Source: Arcobacter sp. (GTDB lineage Bacteria; Campylobacterota; Campylobacteria; Campylobacterales; Sulfurimonadaceae). Taken from it: a stretch of 64,000 nt of DNA. The stretch spans positions 28,223 to 92,222 of the forward strand of contig JAGXFN010000007.1 in assembly GCA_024637195.1 (NCBI GenBank), given 5' to 3'. Under the pieces are notes generated by a model, which was not told the origin of the DNA, made no database searches, and worked only from the letters and a program-made list of their open reading frames with translations. Made by a program: the position numbers and the translations under genes. The stretch's first letter is position 1. Every line of letters begins with the position of its first letter. Shown here piece by piece: positions 27,109 to 37,097 of the stretch.

Positions 27109-28541
27109 TCACGCTCCATCTTTTTACGGAGGATATCTGCGCGAGGATAGGTGAAACGGATGTCCCGTTCTACGGAGATCGTCTCCTTGGCATCGACGGC
27201 GAAGGCTCTGACCTTGAGTTCTAAAATCGTATCTTTTCGTTCATCGTTTGCAAGGATCTGCGTTGTGGAGAGTATCAGTGTCTTTTTGATCTTCTCTCCC
27301 GGCTTAACCGTAAAAGGATGTGACGGCTGCGCCACGTTTACCTTGTCGTTGTCTAAGATCTCAATATAAAACTTATGGTCTGTATTTTGCGTATTTTGGA
27401 TCAAGATCGTATAGGCATTTTCAACCAAAGGTTCTCCCTCTGCATTTTCAATGTTGTACAAACGGGGCTGCTTGTTGATGTTGATCAGCATCAGCTCTTT
27501 TTCCGCACCCATCACCAGCAAAATAGCAAGTATCGCTGTCAAAACAACTCCGTAGCCGATGATCTTCGGACGGAAGTAACGGGTTTTTCCCTCTTTCTTC
27601 TCTATCTCGCGTACGCTCGACCAGTTCACAAGGCTCGGCTCATTAAACTTCGCCATTACAACCGTGCAGGCATCCACACACTCAAGACAGTTGATGCACT
27701 CCAGCTGCAATCCCCGGCGGATATCGATGTGAGTCGGGCAGACCGTCACACAGCTTTCGCAGGTGGTACACAGATCCTCCGGAGGCAGTTGGCTCTGCTT
27801 GGTGACGAGTTTGTTGTGCTCATCGTCATAGATACGTCCGCCGCGGCTGTTGTCATAGATTGCCATGATTGTGTCATCGTCATAGAGTACCGACTGTATA
27901 CGCGAGTAGGGGCAGACATAGACACAGAAGTTTTCTTGCAAAAAGACAATATCATAGACCAAAAAGACAGTAATACCGATCCACGCCCCCATGAATATAG
28001 GGTGATCGCCGATATTGGCGGCATAGTCGAAAAACTGCTCAGGCGGAACAAAGAACCACAGGGCATCAGCTGCCGCCAAACCGGCAAGGACAACAGAGAT
28101 AATTAAAATAACAACACGCTTTACTTTGTTGAGGGGCTTGGAGTAATCCGGCTCTTTCTGTTTGTTCTTGATATTTTTACGCAGGCCAAAGATCTTTGTC
28201 TCGATAAGATCTCTAAAGGCTGCACGAAAAATCGTCTGCGGACAGAACCAGCCACAGAACATACGCCCGCCCAAAACCGTCACGCCAAAGACACCGATAA
28301 AGAGCAGCATCAATAAGAACGGCAAGAGGTAAAGCTCTTGCATATCAAAGGTAATAAAAAATAGATGCAACTTAAAATCGACAAAACTCAATAAAAAGAA
28401 ATGGTTTCCATTGATAGTGACCCAGGGGATAGTCAGCGTAAAAAGTGTGGCAAAGACGAACACCACATAACGCATATGCCGAAGGGGTATCCAGCCTTTT
28501 AAATATTCTGAGGCTTTTAATTTTTTACTTGTATCTGCCAT
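27105..28541 (-). CDS. ccoG: Cytochrome c oxidase accessory protein CcoG (RdxA/FixG)
   Basis: Membrane ferredoxin-like copper reductase involved in cbb3 oxidase biogenesis. 478 residues. There are five or so transmembrane helices, with CGWFCP and CVYVCP in the membrane part. Two 4Fe-4S motifs follow, CTTCESCVTVCP and CINCLECVDAC (residues about 255-295). After a last helix comes a periplasmic Ig-like domain. The ccoNOPQ genes are not in this window. It is transcribed alone, ending in the shared terminator. Confidence 0.95.
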   Translation of the reverse strand: MADTSKKLKASEYLKGWIPLRHMRYVVFVFATLFTLTIPWVTINGNHFFLLSFVDFKLHLFFITFDMQELYLLPFLLMLLFIGVFGVTVLGGRMFCGWFCPQTIFRAAFRDLIETKIFGLRKNIKNKQKEPDYSKPLNKVKRVVILIISVVLAGLAAADALWFFVPPEQFFDYAANIGDHPIFMGAWIGITVFLVYDIVFLQENFCVYVCPYSRIQSVLYDDDTIMAIYDNSRGGRIYDDEHNKLVTKQSQLPPEDLCTTCESCVTVCPTHIDIRRGLQLECINCLECVDACTVVMAKFNEPSLVNWSSVREIEKKEGKTRYFRPKIIGYGVVLTAILAILLVMGAEKELMLININKQPRLYNIENAEGEPLVENAYTILIQNTQNTDHKFYIEILDNDKVNVAQPSHPFTVKPGEKIKKTLILSTTQILANDERKDTILELKVRAFAVDAKETISVERDIRFTYPRADILRKKMERD

Positions 28542-28690
28542 CTATATATCTCCTTGCATAATCTAATCTAATTATAATTATATAAAATCACTTATATATC
28601 ACAATTATACAACGTCTAAGCTCTAAATTTCTTAAAGACACGCTAATCACAACAGTACAAGCTCTTATCAATCCCTGTGTTTATTTTAGC

Positions 28691-28696
28691 TATAAT
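28691..28696 (+). promoter_or_regulatory. Sigma70 -10 box of the LapB-like/rnhA/rnc/aroC operon
   Basis: TATAAT preceded by TTTTAGC, 30 bases before the TTG start of the TPR gene. It resembles the TTTTGC-TATAAT arrangement at 48423. Confidence 0.6.
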
Positions 28697-28725
28697 TTTT
28701 CATATTTGTTTGTCTAAGGAATCTT

Positions 28726-29769
28726 TTGGAAGGTTTGTTTATAGAGTACAAAGACCCTCTTTTCGGGATTATTCTTTTTTTTGCTCTGGTCTTTACCATC
28801 ACTTTTTTCTCCTATTGGTGGGGACACTACAAGACGAAAGAGGATGAAAAAAGTCTGGACAAGTTCATCAAAGGCTTCCACTCTCTTCCGACGGAAAAAG
28901 AGCTAGACAATCTCTTGCAAGCTCCCGCGCTTTCGTACAAATCTCTGCATCTGCTCGCAACAACCTACTTTCAGCATGGTGATTATGAAAAAAGTATCGA
29001 GATCTATGCTGCTTTGCTGGAAAAAAAGCTCTCTGTTGATGCGCGTAAAGAGACGATGTTTCTGCTGGGACAGACCTACCTCAAAGCGGGCTTTCTGGAG
29101 CGTTCAAAAAAGCTTTTTCTAGAGATTCTCTCGCATCACCCGCGCACCCCCTCGGCCCTGCAGTTTCTGCTGATCATATATGAAAGGATGCGTGATTTTG
29201 ACAAGGCAAAAGAGATCCTGGAACCGCTTGATGAGATGGACCTTGAAATCGCAAAAGATTCTATGTATCTTACTATTATCTCCATGCAGTTTGACCCGAT
29301 GCTCCACTCTGATGAGAAGATAGAAAAGATCATTGCCTGGCAGAAGGTGAACCATCAGCTGGCCTACATGATCTTTGAGTATCTTTTCAAGCATGCCCCA
29401 CAGCTTGCATGGAAAAATCTGGACCAATCCTTATGTCCGCGCATTGCAGATATCTTATGGAATTTAGAGCCTCGTCATCTCGATTTAGATATAATTGCTT
29501 CCAACTCTTTTCTGCGTGAGTTGTACAGTGCAAAAGGCATTATCAGCAGCGCTCAGCAGAGCAGTGTTTTTGAGCTGGATGTTCTGATCAATCTAAGAGC
29601 TGCCAATTATCAGGGTGCGAATCTGCAGTTTGAGTATCTTTGCGGTGCATGCAAACAGGTTTTTCCTTTTTCCTTTCACCGCTGTCCGAACTGTCTGGAA
29701 ATCGATACTTTGAGAAACGAGATGCTTTTGACAAAGGCCGCTTTTGAAGCAAATCTCTCTTTTCAGTGA
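28726..29769 (+). CDS. LapB-like membrane TPR protein with C-terminal zinc ribbon
   Basis: 347 residues. An N-terminal transmembrane helix (residues 12-30) anchors a cytoplasmic series of TPR-like helices (about 65-200). The C-terminus has a rubredoxin-type metal site, CGACKQVF then CPNC. This order is that of LapB (YciM), which regulates LPS synthesis through LpxC turnover in enterobacteria; that role is not established here. TTG start with AAGGA five bases upstream. The gene overlaps rnhA by 26 bases. Confidence 0.7.
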   Translation: MEGLFIEYKDPLFGIILFFALVFTITFFSYWWGHYKTKEDEKSLDKFIKGFHSLPTEKELDNLLQAPALSYKSLHLLATTYFQHGDYEKSIEIYAALLEKKLSVDARKETMFLLGQTYLKAGFLERSKKLFLEILSHHPRTPSALQFLLIIYERMRDFDKAKEILEPLDEMDLEIAKDSMYLTIISMQFDPMLHSDEKIEKIIAWQKVNHQLAYMIFEYLFKHAPQLAWKNLDQSLCPRIADILWNLEPRHLDLDIIASNSFLRELYSAKGIISSAQQSSVFELDVLINLRAANYQGANLQFEYLCGACKQVFPFSFHRCPNCLEIDTLRNEMLLTKAAFEANLSFQ

Positions 29770-30190
29770 TGGAAGTGCGCTTGGAAACCCCGGTCCAGGC
29801 GGTTATGGCACCATCATCCGTTATCAGCAGAGCGAAAAGATACTTACCGGCGGCGAAGTGCACACGACCAACAACCGCATGGAGCTTTTGGCTGTCGTAG
29901 AAGGTTTGCGTGCGCTAAAAGAGCCCTGCCGGGTAGAGATCTACTCCGACTCCTCTTACGTCGTCAAAGGGATCAATACGTGGCTTGAAGACTGGGTCAA
30001 AAGGGATTTTAAAAAGGTGAAAAACCCTGATCTCTGGAGAGCCTACATCGAGGCCTCCGCGCCGCATCATATCCATGCGGTCTGGGTAAGAGGACATGCC
30101 GGGCATGAAGAGAATGAACACTGTGACAAGTTGGCCCGTGACACGGCGCAAAAGTACAAAGATGAACTTAAAATTAAAGGAAAATTGTGA
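29744..30190 (+). CDS. rnhA: Ribonuclease HI
   Basis: Cleaves RNA of RNA-DNA hybrids. 148 residues, the usual length. The catalytic DEDD set is visible: [31 protein letters not shown] and [11 protein letters not shown] start with AAAGG 7 bases upstream, lying inside the preceding gene. The TGA overlaps the GTG of rnc. Confidence 0.95.
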   Translation: MKQISLFSDGSALGNPGPGGYGTIIRYQQSEKILTGGEVHTTNNRMELLAVVEGLRALKEPCRVEIYSDSSYVVKGINTWLEDWVKRDFKKVKNPDLWRAYIEASAPHHIHAVWVRGHAGHEENEHCDKLARDTAQKYKDELKIKGKL

Positions 30191-30867
30191 AAAATCTTGA
30201 TGAACTGGAAAAAGCTCTAGATTATCATTTTGAAGATCCACAGCTCCTTATTGAAGCGCTGACGCATAAAAGCTACAAGCAGCCCTACAATAATGAGCGA
30301 TTGGAATTTCTCGGTGATGCGGTTTTGGATTTGGTCGTTGGTGAGTATCTCTTTACCAGGTTTCCCAACTTTGATGAGGGCAAACTCTCCAAAATGCGCG
30401 CTTCCATCGTTAACGAAGAGGGGTTTACCCGTCTGGCGGAGCATATCGGTCTTGGCAAACATATCTACCTCTCCAATGCCGAAGAGAACAACAACGGCCG
30501 TCAAAAGTCCTCCCTGCTTTCGAATGCCTTTGAAGCAGTTATGGGCGCGATCTATCTTCAAGTAGGGCTTTGCCATGTTGAAAAACTGGTGCACCGCTAT
30601 CTCAATGAGGTCTATCCCGTTATCGACATGAATACCCTCTTCAAAGATTTTAAGACAACCCTTCAAGAGCTTACCCAGGCAGAGTTCGGTGTCACCCCGG
30701 ATTACCGTCTTGTCGCGACTAGCGGGCCGGATCATAAAAAAGAGTTTGAGATCGCTGTCTACATCCAAGACAAAGAGTATGCCAAGGCAAGAGGCAAGAG
30801 CAAAAAAGTCGCCCAGCAGGAAGCGGCCTTTATCGCGCTTGAAAAACTCAAAGGAGTGCAGCTATGA
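30187..30867 (+). CDS. rnc: Ribonuclease III
   Basis: Double-strand-specific endonuclease for rRNA and mRNA processing. 226 residues. The nuclease signature [18 protein letters not shown] lies near residue 37 and a double-stranded RNA binding domain fills the last 70 residues. GTG start with AAAGGA. It overlaps rnhA and aroC by 4 bases each, so translation is coupled through rnhA-rnc-aroC. Confidence 0.96.
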   Translation: MKNLDELEKALDYHFEDPQLLIEALTHKSYKQPYNNERLEFLGDAVLDLVVGEYLFTRFPNFDEGKLSKMRASIVNEEGFTRLAEHIGLGKHIYLSNAEENNNGRQKSSLLSNAFEAVMGAIYLQVGLCHVEKLVHRYLNEVYPVIDMNTLFKDFKTTLQELTQAEFGVTPDYRLVATSGPDHKKEFEIAVYIQDKEYAKARGKSKKVAQQEAAFIALEKLKGVQL

Positions 30868-31937
30868 ACCATTTCGGAATCCGCTTCTCATTCTCGACCT
30901 TCGGAGAGTCGCACGGGGCAGGTATAGGCTGTCTTGTTGACGGCGTACCCGCAGGTCTTGCTATAGACGAAGCCTTCATCCAAGCCGAACTCGACCGCCG
31001 AAAACCGGGACAGAACGAGTTCGCCACCGCCCGCAAAGAAGCGGACAAGGTCGAGATCCTAAGCGGCACCTTTGAGGGGCTAAGCACGGGAACACCTATC
31101 GCCATGGTGATCTACAACACCAACCAGAAGTCCAAGGACTACACCAACATCAAAGACCTCTTCCGTCCCGGACATGCCGACTTTACCTACTGGCACAAAT
31201 ACGGCATCCGCGACTACAGAGGCGGCGGACGCTCTTCTGCACGTGAAACAGCGGCACGCGTTGCTGCAGGTGCGGTTGCCAAACTGATGATCAAAGGAGT
31301 CGGCATCGAGATCCAAAGCGGTATTATCGAGATTGCGGGAATACGAAGTGAAACGCTTGATTTCGATTATGTCAGCAGCAGCGAGATCTACACGCTGGAC
31401 AAAAATGCGGAAGAAGCTCAAAAAGCGGCAATCCTTGAGGCCAAAAACCGCCATGACTCTGTCGGCGGCGCGGTGCTGGTCAAGATCAAAGGTGCTCCTG
31501 TCGGACTGGGCGAGCCGCTCTACTATAAACTTGACGCCATTTTGGCCGAGGCGATGATGGGAATCAATGCGGTAAAAGCCGTAGAGATAGGAGACGGCAT
31601 GGCCTCTTCACGCACAACAGGCTCCGCCAACAACGATCCTATCACCGCTGAGCACTTCAGCACAAACCACGCCGGCGGTATCCTCGGCGGAATCTCCAAC
31701 GGCGAAGATATCAATGTCTCGGTCTACTTCAAACCGACCCCGTCTATCTTCATCGATCAAGAGACGATCGATATCCGAAATACCCCGCAGCACATTGCGC
31801 TCAAAGGGCGCCATGACCCCTGTGTCGCTATCCGCGGCTCGGTTGTTGCCGAGTCAATGGCAGCTCTTGTTATCGCCGATATGCTCCTGCTCAATATGGG
31901 CAGAAAAATGGATGGTCTCTTAAATTACTACGCATAG
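30864..31937 (+). CDS. aroC: Chorismate synthase
   Basis: FMN-dependent last step of the shikimate pathway. 357 residues. Conserved [33 protein letters not shown] and [19 protein letters not shown] blocks are present. Last gene of the TPR-rnhA-rnc-aroC operon, followed by an intrinsic terminator. Confidence 0.97.
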   Translation: MNHFGIRFSFSTFGESHGAGIGCLVDGVPAGLAIDEAFIQAELDRRKPGQNEFATARKEADKVEILSGTFEGLSTGTPIAMVIYNTNQKSKDYTNIKDLFRPGHADFTYWHKYGIRDYRGGGRSSARETAARVAAGAVAKLMIKGVGIEIQSGIIEIAGIRSETLDFDYVSSSEIYTLDKNAEEAQKAAILEAKNRHDSVGGAVLVKIKGAPVGLGEPLYYKLDAILAEAMMGINAVKAVEIGDGMASSRTTGSANNDPITAEHFSTNHAGGILGGISNGEDINVSVYFKPTPSIFIDQETIDIRNTPQHIALKGRHDPCVAIRGSVVAESMAALVIADMLLLNMGRKMDGLLNYYA

Positions 31938-31960
31938 TATCTTCTTTTAGACTCCAAGAA

Positions 31961-31995
31961 AAAAGGGCGCAATCAAGAGCATTTCTGCGCCTTTT
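31961..31995 (+). terminator. Intrinsic terminator of aroC
   Basis: AAAAGG(G)CGCA pairs with TGCGCCTTTT with one bulged G and a 14-base loop, then TTTTATT. Confidence 0.65.
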
Positions 31996-32076
31996 ATTAC
32001 AATTATATCCTTGCAAAAACACAACAAACAAGCTACCATATAAATACAAATTACAATAAAATTTTGGGAGATACAG

Positions 32077-32481
32077 ATGGGCTATTTTGAAAATGCCAAA
32101 GAGGGCGAAAAAGTTTTCGGTATGGTCTTTGGCCTGGGCGAGATCGTCAATGTTTATGAAGACAGCCACTACAAGATCATGGTAAAGTTCAAAAACGGCT
32201 ACGAGATCCCTTACACCGAAGAGGGCATTCCCGGATGGTACAACTTCAAGCAGCAGACGCTTTTCTATAAGAAAGATATCGACTTGACAGAGTTTGATTT
32301 CGGTGCGATCACGAAGGTCTTGAGCCCGAAAAAGATCATCAAGTTTAGAGAGAAGAAGAAACTTGAAGTCCGCTTGCCCTCAGGTATATGGAAGGCCTGC
32401 AACAAGCAGAGCAAAAAGTATGTCGAAGAGATGCTTGAAGAAGGAAATTACCACCTCTTTAGAAAAAAAGAGAAAGAGTAG
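32077..32481 (+). CDS. Conserved hypothetical protein
   Basis: 134 residues, soluble, with no signal peptide. I do not recognise a named family. The N-terminal half (FGMVFGLGEIVNVYEDSHYKI, with G-[EI]-V and F-x-NGYEIPYTEEG) looks like a small beta-barrel of SH3 or Tudor type. The C-terminus is very lysine-rich and helical, which could suit nucleic acid binding. A single gene with TTTTGGGAG upstream. Confidence 0.8.
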   Translation: MGYFENAKEGEKVFGMVFGLGEIVNVYEDSHYKIMVKFKNGYEIPYTEEGIPGWYNFKQQTLFYKKDIDLTEFDFGAITKVLSPKKIIKFREKKKLEVRLPSGIWKACNKQSKKYVEEMLEEGNYHLFRKKEKE

Positions 32482-32538
32482 AGCGTTTTACCTCTGCTTA
32501 AACCCCGCTTTGGGGGATTATAGCCGCCTTGTCAAGGG

Positions 32539-33054
32539 TTACACCCCCGCTTTTTCTTCTTTGCCCATCTTCCAGTTTATCCACAGCAGCCAGACTACCG
32601 CAAGATCGATCATCACATCCGCAAAATTGAAAATGGCGAAGTCAAACCCGCAGTGCCAATGTACATAGTCCACAACACCTCCGTGGATAAAACGGTCATA
32701 GACGTTTGAAAAGCCAGCACCAACCAAGATCCCCACAGGCATGATATAGACCCGTTTACCCAGATATACCGTGTAGACCACGACCCCCGTGACAAGCAGA
32801 AGCTGTATCCATTTGAGCCACTCTTTTAAAAAGGCGAACATCGAAAATGCCACGCCCTTGTTGAAGACCAGGTCGAGATTGATGCAGCTGCCCTCTGCTA
32901 AGGTATAGAGCCCCTCTCTAAGCGACTCCACCGAGACTCCGTGCCTCTGCATAGCTGTCAGGACAGCCCACTCCTTGATCCCCTGATCGATAATGAAAAT
33001 TCCTACTATGGCAAGCGCCATAGGCCAAAGCAGACTAAGCCAGTTCTTTTTCAA
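32539..33054 (-). CDS. lspA: Lipoprotein signal peptidase
   Basis: Aspartyl protease of the inner membrane that cleaves prolipoproteins. 171 residues with four transmembrane helices. Catalytic aspartates are in [15 protein letters not shown] and FNFADVMID. Its start overlaps the end of glmM by 20 bases, giving a glmM-lspA unit. Confidence 0.95.
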   Translation of the reverse strand: MKKNWLSLLWPMALAIVGIFIIDQGIKEWAVLTAMQRHGVSVESLREGLYTLAEGSCINLDLVFNKGVAFSMFAFLKEWLKWIQLLLVTGVVVYTVYLGKRVYIMPVGILVGAGFSNVYDRFIHGGVVDYVHWHCGFDFAIFNFADVMIDLAVVWLLWINWKMGKEEKAGV

Positions 33055-34372
33055 AAAACTCTACCAATTCATTCATTTTTGTATTCAACACCTTAGCATC
33101 TTTGCCCTCAAGCAGAATGCGAAGTTTGTTCTCCGTACCCGAGTAGCGCACAAGATGACGCATCTTCAAGGTTTCGATCTCATCCAAACGCGCTTTTAAA
33201 CCCGCTATCATCTCCAGAGGCTTCTTCTCTTTGATCTTGATGTTGCGCAGCTGCTGCGGATAAAGAGCAAAAGGACGAAGAACCTCGCTTGCTTTCTTGC
33301 CAGATTCCAGGACCAGCGCTAGTATCTGAAGGGCAGACATCAGCCCGTCGCCGGTTTTTGCAAAGTCATGCAAGATAACATGTCCGCTCTGCTCCCCGCC
33401 AAAATTTATGCCCTTTTCATTCATGATCTCCAGCACGAATTTGTCGCCGACGTTTGAACGGAAAAGTTGAAGTGTGTTCTCTTTGAGATACTCTTCAAGA
33501 CCAAGGTTGCTCATCACCGTTGCGACGACACCTCCACCGCGCAGCATCTTGCGCTTTTTCAGATAGACACCCATGGCGCCGAGAAGCTGGTCTCCGTCAA
33601 CCACCTTTCCTTTCTCATCTACGACCACCAAACGGTCCGCATCTCCGTCAAGGGCAATGCCGATGTCGGCTCTGTATTTCACAACCGCTTGAGAAAGGTC
33701 TTTGGTATGCAGCGCTCCGCAGTCTTCATTGATGTTAAAACCGTCCGGCTCGTCATGGATCACGATGACCTCTGCGCCGAGCTCTTCAAGCACCGTCGGT
33801 CCGACACGATACCCCGCGCCGTTAGCTGTGTCAAGGACAATCCGCAGGCCCTGAAGCGAAAGCTCCCGGGGGAAAGAGTTCTTGAGCTGGACAATGTATC
33901 GTCCGATTACATCGTCTATACGGCGTGCATATCCGATCTCTTTTCCCGTTACACAGGAGGTACTCAGCAGTTCTTTGTTGTTGTAGATCTCTTCGATCTT
34001 TGCTTCTATCTCTTCAGAAAGTTTATTTCCCTCGGCATCAAAAAATTTGATCCCGTTGTCTTCAAAGGGATTATGCGAGGCAGAGATCATGATACCTGCG
34101 TCGCAACGCATGTTTTCTGTCAAAAAAGCAATGGCCGGTGTCGGCATCGGTCCGATCTGGACCACATCATAGCCGATCGCCGTCAATCCACTTACAATCG
34201 CATTTTCGATCATATAGCCGCTTCGGCGCGTATCCTTGCCAACAAGGATCTTTTTTGTTTTGGCATGCTTTTTAAAATAGATCCCCGCCGCTATAGCAAC
34301 CTGCATCGCCATCGTTGCATTTAAAAAGGCACCTGCCTGGCCGCGTACACCGTCTGTTCCAAATAATTTCAT
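33035..34372 (-). CDS. glmM: Phosphoglucosamine mutase
   Basis: Interconverts glucosamine-6-phosphate and glucosamine-1-phosphate for UDP-GlcNAc. 445 residues. The phosphoserine loop is [12 protein letters not shown], the metal loop DGDADR and the sugar-binding loop GGEQSGH. ATG 34372 has GAGGAG upstream; a TTG one codon earlier is less likely. Upstream is a strong hairpin at 34403-34434. Confidence 0.96.
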   Translation of the reverse strand: MKLFGTDGVRGQAGAFLNATMAMQVAIAAGIYFKKHAKTKKILVGKDTRRSGYMIENAIVSGLTAIGYDVVQIGPMPTPAIAFLTENMRCDAGIMISASHNPFEDNGIKFFDAEGNKLSEEIEAKIEEIYNNKELLSTSCVTGKEIGYARRIDDVIGRYIVQLKNSFPRELSLQGLRIVLDTANGAGYRVGPTVLEELGAEVIVIHDEPDGFNINEDCGALHTKDLSQAVVKYRADIGIALDGDADRLVVVDEKGKVVDGDQLLGAMGVYLKKRKMLRGGGVVATVMSNLGLEEYLKENTLQLFRSNVGDKFVLEIMNEKGINFGGEQSGHVILHDFAKTGDGLMSALQILALVLESGKKASEVLRPFALYPQQLRNIKIKEKKPLEMIAGLKARLDEIETLKMRHLVRYSGTENKLRILLEGKDAKVLNTKMNELVEFFEKELA

Positions 34373-34402
34373 CAATTCTCCTCGCGACTATCCATAATAT
34401 AT

Positions 34403-34434
34403 AAAAGAGAAGATTTTAGCATCTCTTCTCTTTT
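34403..34434. promoter_or_regulatory. Strong hairpin in the glmM/rpsT divergent region
   Basis: AAAAGAGAAGA and TCTTCTCTTTT form a perfect 11-bp stem with a 10-base loop. It is followed by T on the plus strand and by TTTTATATATT on the minus strand. It sits 30 bases before glmM, where no gene needs a terminator, so a leader attenuator for glmM is possible. Confidence 0.45.
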
Positions 34435-34575
34435 TTGCAGTTGATTATGATGAAAAAGTGCTTTTTTGGAATCAGCTTTATCTCTTCTGTAAATATATAC
34501 ATTAGACTTAACTTAAATTTAATTCTATTTCAGGTAAAATTCTAGACTTAAAAAAAACCAGAAGGAGACATTGAT

Positions 34576-34839
34576 ATGGCGAACCATAAATCATCCGTAA
34601 AGCGTATCCGTCAAACAATCAAAAAGACTGAGCGTAACCGTTTTTTCCGCACTCGTCTTAAGAACATTGTTAAAGACGTTCGTTCTGCAATCGAAGCAGG
34701 AAACAAAGAAGATGCTGTCGCAGCATTTAAAGTAGCTAACCAGCAGATTCACAAGTTTGTAAGCAAGGGTATCTTGAAAAAAGAGACTGCTGCACGTAAA
34801 GTGAGCCGTTTACACTCTGCTGTCAACACAATCGCTTAA
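34576..34839 (+). CDS. rpsT: 30S ribosomal protein S20
   Basis: Small-subunit protein binding 16S rRNA. 87 residues, with the typical lysine-rich start [20 protein letters not shown] and C-terminal [22 protein letters not shown] precedes the ATG. A TAAAAT box at 34535 is a plausible -10. Confidence 0.97.
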   Translation: MANHKSSVKRIRQTIKKTERNRFFRTRLKNIVKDVRSAIEAGNKEDAVAAFKVANQQIHKFVSKGILKKETAARKVSRLHSAVNTIA

Positions 34840-34902
34840 TAGCCTAAAATCCGAGCGCTAATGCGCTGGTGATGTGGTGATAGACAAGGCATCCGTGCCT
34901 TT

Positions 34903-34960
34903 GAGGTAATGATGGAAGAGTTCCTATTATCTAAATCATTTTTCACTTCCACATTACCTC
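34903..34960. repeat. Long imperfect hairpin between rpsT and prfA
   Basis: GAGGTAATGATGGAAG pairs with CTTCCACATTACCTC, 15 bp with a single bulged A, around a 27-base AT-rich loop. Smaller hairpins lie just upstream (AGCGC-TAAT-GCGCT and AAGGCA-TCCG-TGCCTT). No T-run follows. This may be an RNA processing site or a regulatory leader of prfA. Confidence 0.55.
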
Positions 34961-35019
34961 CTCACCGTGCCGGCCTTTTGGGCTAGGCCACATTTTCCAT
35001 TAGCTGGAGACTACCCCCT

Positions 35020-36087
35020 ATGTTACAATCAAAACTGCAATCTTTCATCAAACGATACAATGAACTGACCGAAAAACTCAGTGCTCCCGACATCGCTTCC
35101 GATATTAAAAAAATGACCGAACTCTCCAAAGAGCAGTCCCATCTTTTGCCTATTGTAGAAAAAGCAAACGAATACTCAGCGCTCCTGCAAGACATCAAAG
35201 ACAATAAAGAGCTGGTCAATGATCCTGAAATGGCCGAGCTGGCTAAAGAAGAGTTGCGAGAGCTAGAGCCTAAGGTCAGCATTCTTGAAGATGAAATAAG
35301 AGCTCTTCTCGTCCCGCAAGACCCTAATGATGACAGAAATATCTATCTTGAGATCCGCGCCGGTGCGGGAGGAGATGAAGCAGCTATCTTTGTGGGCAAC
35401 CTTTTTACAGCCTACACCCGCTACGCCGAGCTCAAAGGATGGAAGATAGAGATCATGTCCGCCTCCGAAGGCGACGCCGGCGGGTACAAAGAGATCATTG
35501 CCCTGGTCAAAGGCGAAAAGGTCTACAGCTACTTAAAACATGAATCAGGTATTCACCGTGTCCAGCGTGTGCCCGCGACAGAATCGCAAGGACGTGTTCA
35601 CACCTCCGCAATTACCGTGGCGATCATGCCCGAAGTCGATGATGTCGAGATCGACATTAATCCAAACGACCTTAAAATCGACGTCATGCGTTCATCGGGC
35701 TGTGGCGGGCAGTCGGTCAATACCACTGATTCGGCCGTGCGCATCACCCACCTGCCGACCGGTCTTGTCGTCACCAATCAAGATCAAAAGTCTCAGCATA
35801 AGAATAAAGACAAGGCAATGAAGGTTCTCAAAGCTCGTCTGTATGACCTTGAGATGCATGAGAAGATGGAAGCCGACGGTGCCGCGCGTAAAGAGCAGGT
35901 CGGTTCAGGCGACAGAAGCGGACGTATCCGCACCTACAACTACCCGCAGAACCGCATCTCGGACCACCGTATCAACCTCACCCTCTATCGTCTCAATGAG
36001 ATCTTGGGTGCTGGGTATATGGACGAGATCATCGAACCTCTGCAGGCACATTATCAAGCCGAAAAGATCAAAGAAGCAGGGCTGTAG
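35020..36087 (+). CDS. prfA: Peptide chain release factor 1
   Basis: Terminates translation at UAA/UAG. 355 residues. The GGQ motif is at residues 229-231 ([10 protein letters not shown]) and the anticodon-like PAT tripeptide is in VPATESQGR. Preceded by a structured intergenic region after rpsT; co-transcription is possible. Confidence 0.97.
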   Translation: MLQSKLQSFIKRYNELTEKLSAPDIASDIKKMTELSKEQSHLLPIVEKANEYSALLQDIKDNKELVNDPEMAELAKEELRELEPKVSILEDEIRALLVPQDPNDDRNIYLEIRAGAGGDEAAIFVGNLFTAYTRYAELKGWKIEIMSASEGDAGGYKEIIALVKGEKVYSYLKHESGIHRVQRVPATESQGRVHTSAITVAIMPEVDDVEIDINPNDLKIDVMRSSGCGGQSVNTTDSAVRITHLPTGLVVTNQDQKSQHKNKDKAMKVLKARLYDLEMHEKMEADGAARKEQVGSGDRSGRIRTYNYPQNRISDHRINLTLYRLNEILGAGYMDEIIEPLQAHYQAEKIKEAGL

Positions 36088-36134
36088 GCACGGCTTGCCT
36101 TGGTCTGCTTCACAGGCCTTGTTTCGAGTAAGAT

Positions 36135-36227
36135 TGTCAGGGCTAACTGCCGAGATGTGACGATATTGTGCGAGAATGAATGAATGCATTTTATGTTTCA
36201 CATGATCCTCGACAGTTAGCCCTGACA
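36135..36227 (-). terminator. 20-bp inverted repeat after the dsrE-like gene
   Basis: TGTCAGGGCTAACTG-C-CGAG at 36135-36154 is mirrored at 36208-36227. The single mismatch becomes a G-U wobble in minus-strand RNA, so all 20 pairs form there. An inner ATGTGA/TCACAT pair can extend the stem. It begins 14 bases after the dsrE-like stop, suggesting a 3'-end structure of the sulfur operon; a small insertion element is the alternative. Confidence 0.55.
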
Positions 36228-36241
36228 AGCGTACAAAAGCA

Positions 36242-36679
36242 CTAAAGTTTGATATAGACCCACCCCTCTTTGACGCGCTCAATAATTTCAACGATACCTG
36301 CGGTAACGATCTCTGAGCCCTCGACAAGTTCTGATTTGTCTATTTTTTTCGTGCGCATCGTATTGCCGCAGGCGACAAATTCAACATCGTACTGCATCAA
36401 GGCATCCACACGTACCGCAATATCTTTCTCTTTTTTCAACAAACCGCGTATGCCCTGGTAGTAGGCTACAATGCGCATCTTTACATTTTCAGGGCCGTAG
36501 AACTTCAGCACGTTATTGGCCGTGCTCAGCACATGATGGATCTCCTCGTCACTCCCTCCTGAAATACTAAAAAGCACCTGGCGCGGGCTGTCGAATGAGG
36601 GCTTAGGCTCTGCAAAAACCGTCTCTGCCGACAAAAGAGCAGTCATCATAAAGTATATAAACAGCAGTGTCATTTTCAT
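36242..36679 (-). CDS. Periplasmic DsrE/DsrF-like protein
   Basis: 145 residues. A signal peptide (ending near AETVFA) is followed by a DsrE-type alpha/beta domain with one conserved cysteine in FVACGNTMR, the position used for sulfur transfer in DsrE proteins. Export is unusual, since classical DsrEFH is cytoplasmic. It closes the minus-strand unit porin-MBL-thioredoxin-DsrE beside soxB. A role as periplasmic sulfur acceptor is inference. Confidence 0.78.
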   Translation of the reverse strand: MKMTLLFIYFMMTALLSAETVFAEPKPSFDSPRQVLFSISGGSDEEIHHVLSTANNVLKFYGPENVKMRIVAYYQGIRGLLKKEKDIAVRVDALMQYDVEFVACGNTMRTKKIDKSELVEGSEIVTAGIVEIIERVKEGWVYIKL

Positions 36680-36698
36680 AGTTTTCTCCGTATAGGTA

Positions 36699-37097
36699 TT
36701 AGTCTAATTTGATATTATCCACAAGATCGGTAAAATCTTCTTGGTTCCATGAACCCTGTATCGTTTTTATAAGCTTCTTCTGTGCCGTAAAGAAGTAAAA
36801 GCTTGGCGTCACCTGCACCTTGATCCCCATTGGCATTGTGCGGTGTGAAAGGTTGATCTTGACCGGGATGAACCGTTGTTCAAGATACGCTGCCATCTGC
36901 GCATCCTCAAAAACGTTCTCGTCCATTCGCGTACAGTAACGGCATCCGTCTTTGACCGCGTCAACCATAATGATCTTCTGTGTCAATTCGGCCTCTTTAA
37001 GCGCCGCATCCCAACTCCGCCACCGTATTCCATCGGCACAAAGAGATGTCGCTGCTATAGCAAAGGCTGCGACAAGCAGACGCAGTGCTCTGTTCAT
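36699..37097 (-). CDS. Periplasmic thioredoxin-like protein (SoxW-like)
   Basis: 132 residues. A signal peptide (ends near SLCA) is followed by a short thioredoxin fold with the active site CRYC in KDGCRYCTRMDENVF and the cis-proline in VTPSFYFF. This DUF255/thioredoxin_7-like type keeps periplasmic thiols reduced; SoxW has that task in other Sox systems. The ATG at 37097 overlaps the previous stop (ATGA) and is preferred to a GTG two codons earlier. Confidence 0.82.
   Translation of the reverse strand: MNRALRLLVAAFAIAATSLCADGIRWRSWDAALKEAELTQKIIMVDAVKDGCRYCTRMDENVFEDAQMAAYLEQRFIPVKINLSHRTMPMGIKVQVTPSFYFFTAQKKLIKTIQGSWNQEDFTDLVDNIKLD

Noticed and set aside
32503..32515. CCCC-GCTTT-GGGG hairpin between the hypothetical gene and lspA as a certain terminator
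   Set aside because: The stem is only 4 bp and no T-run follows, so it is too weak to list.
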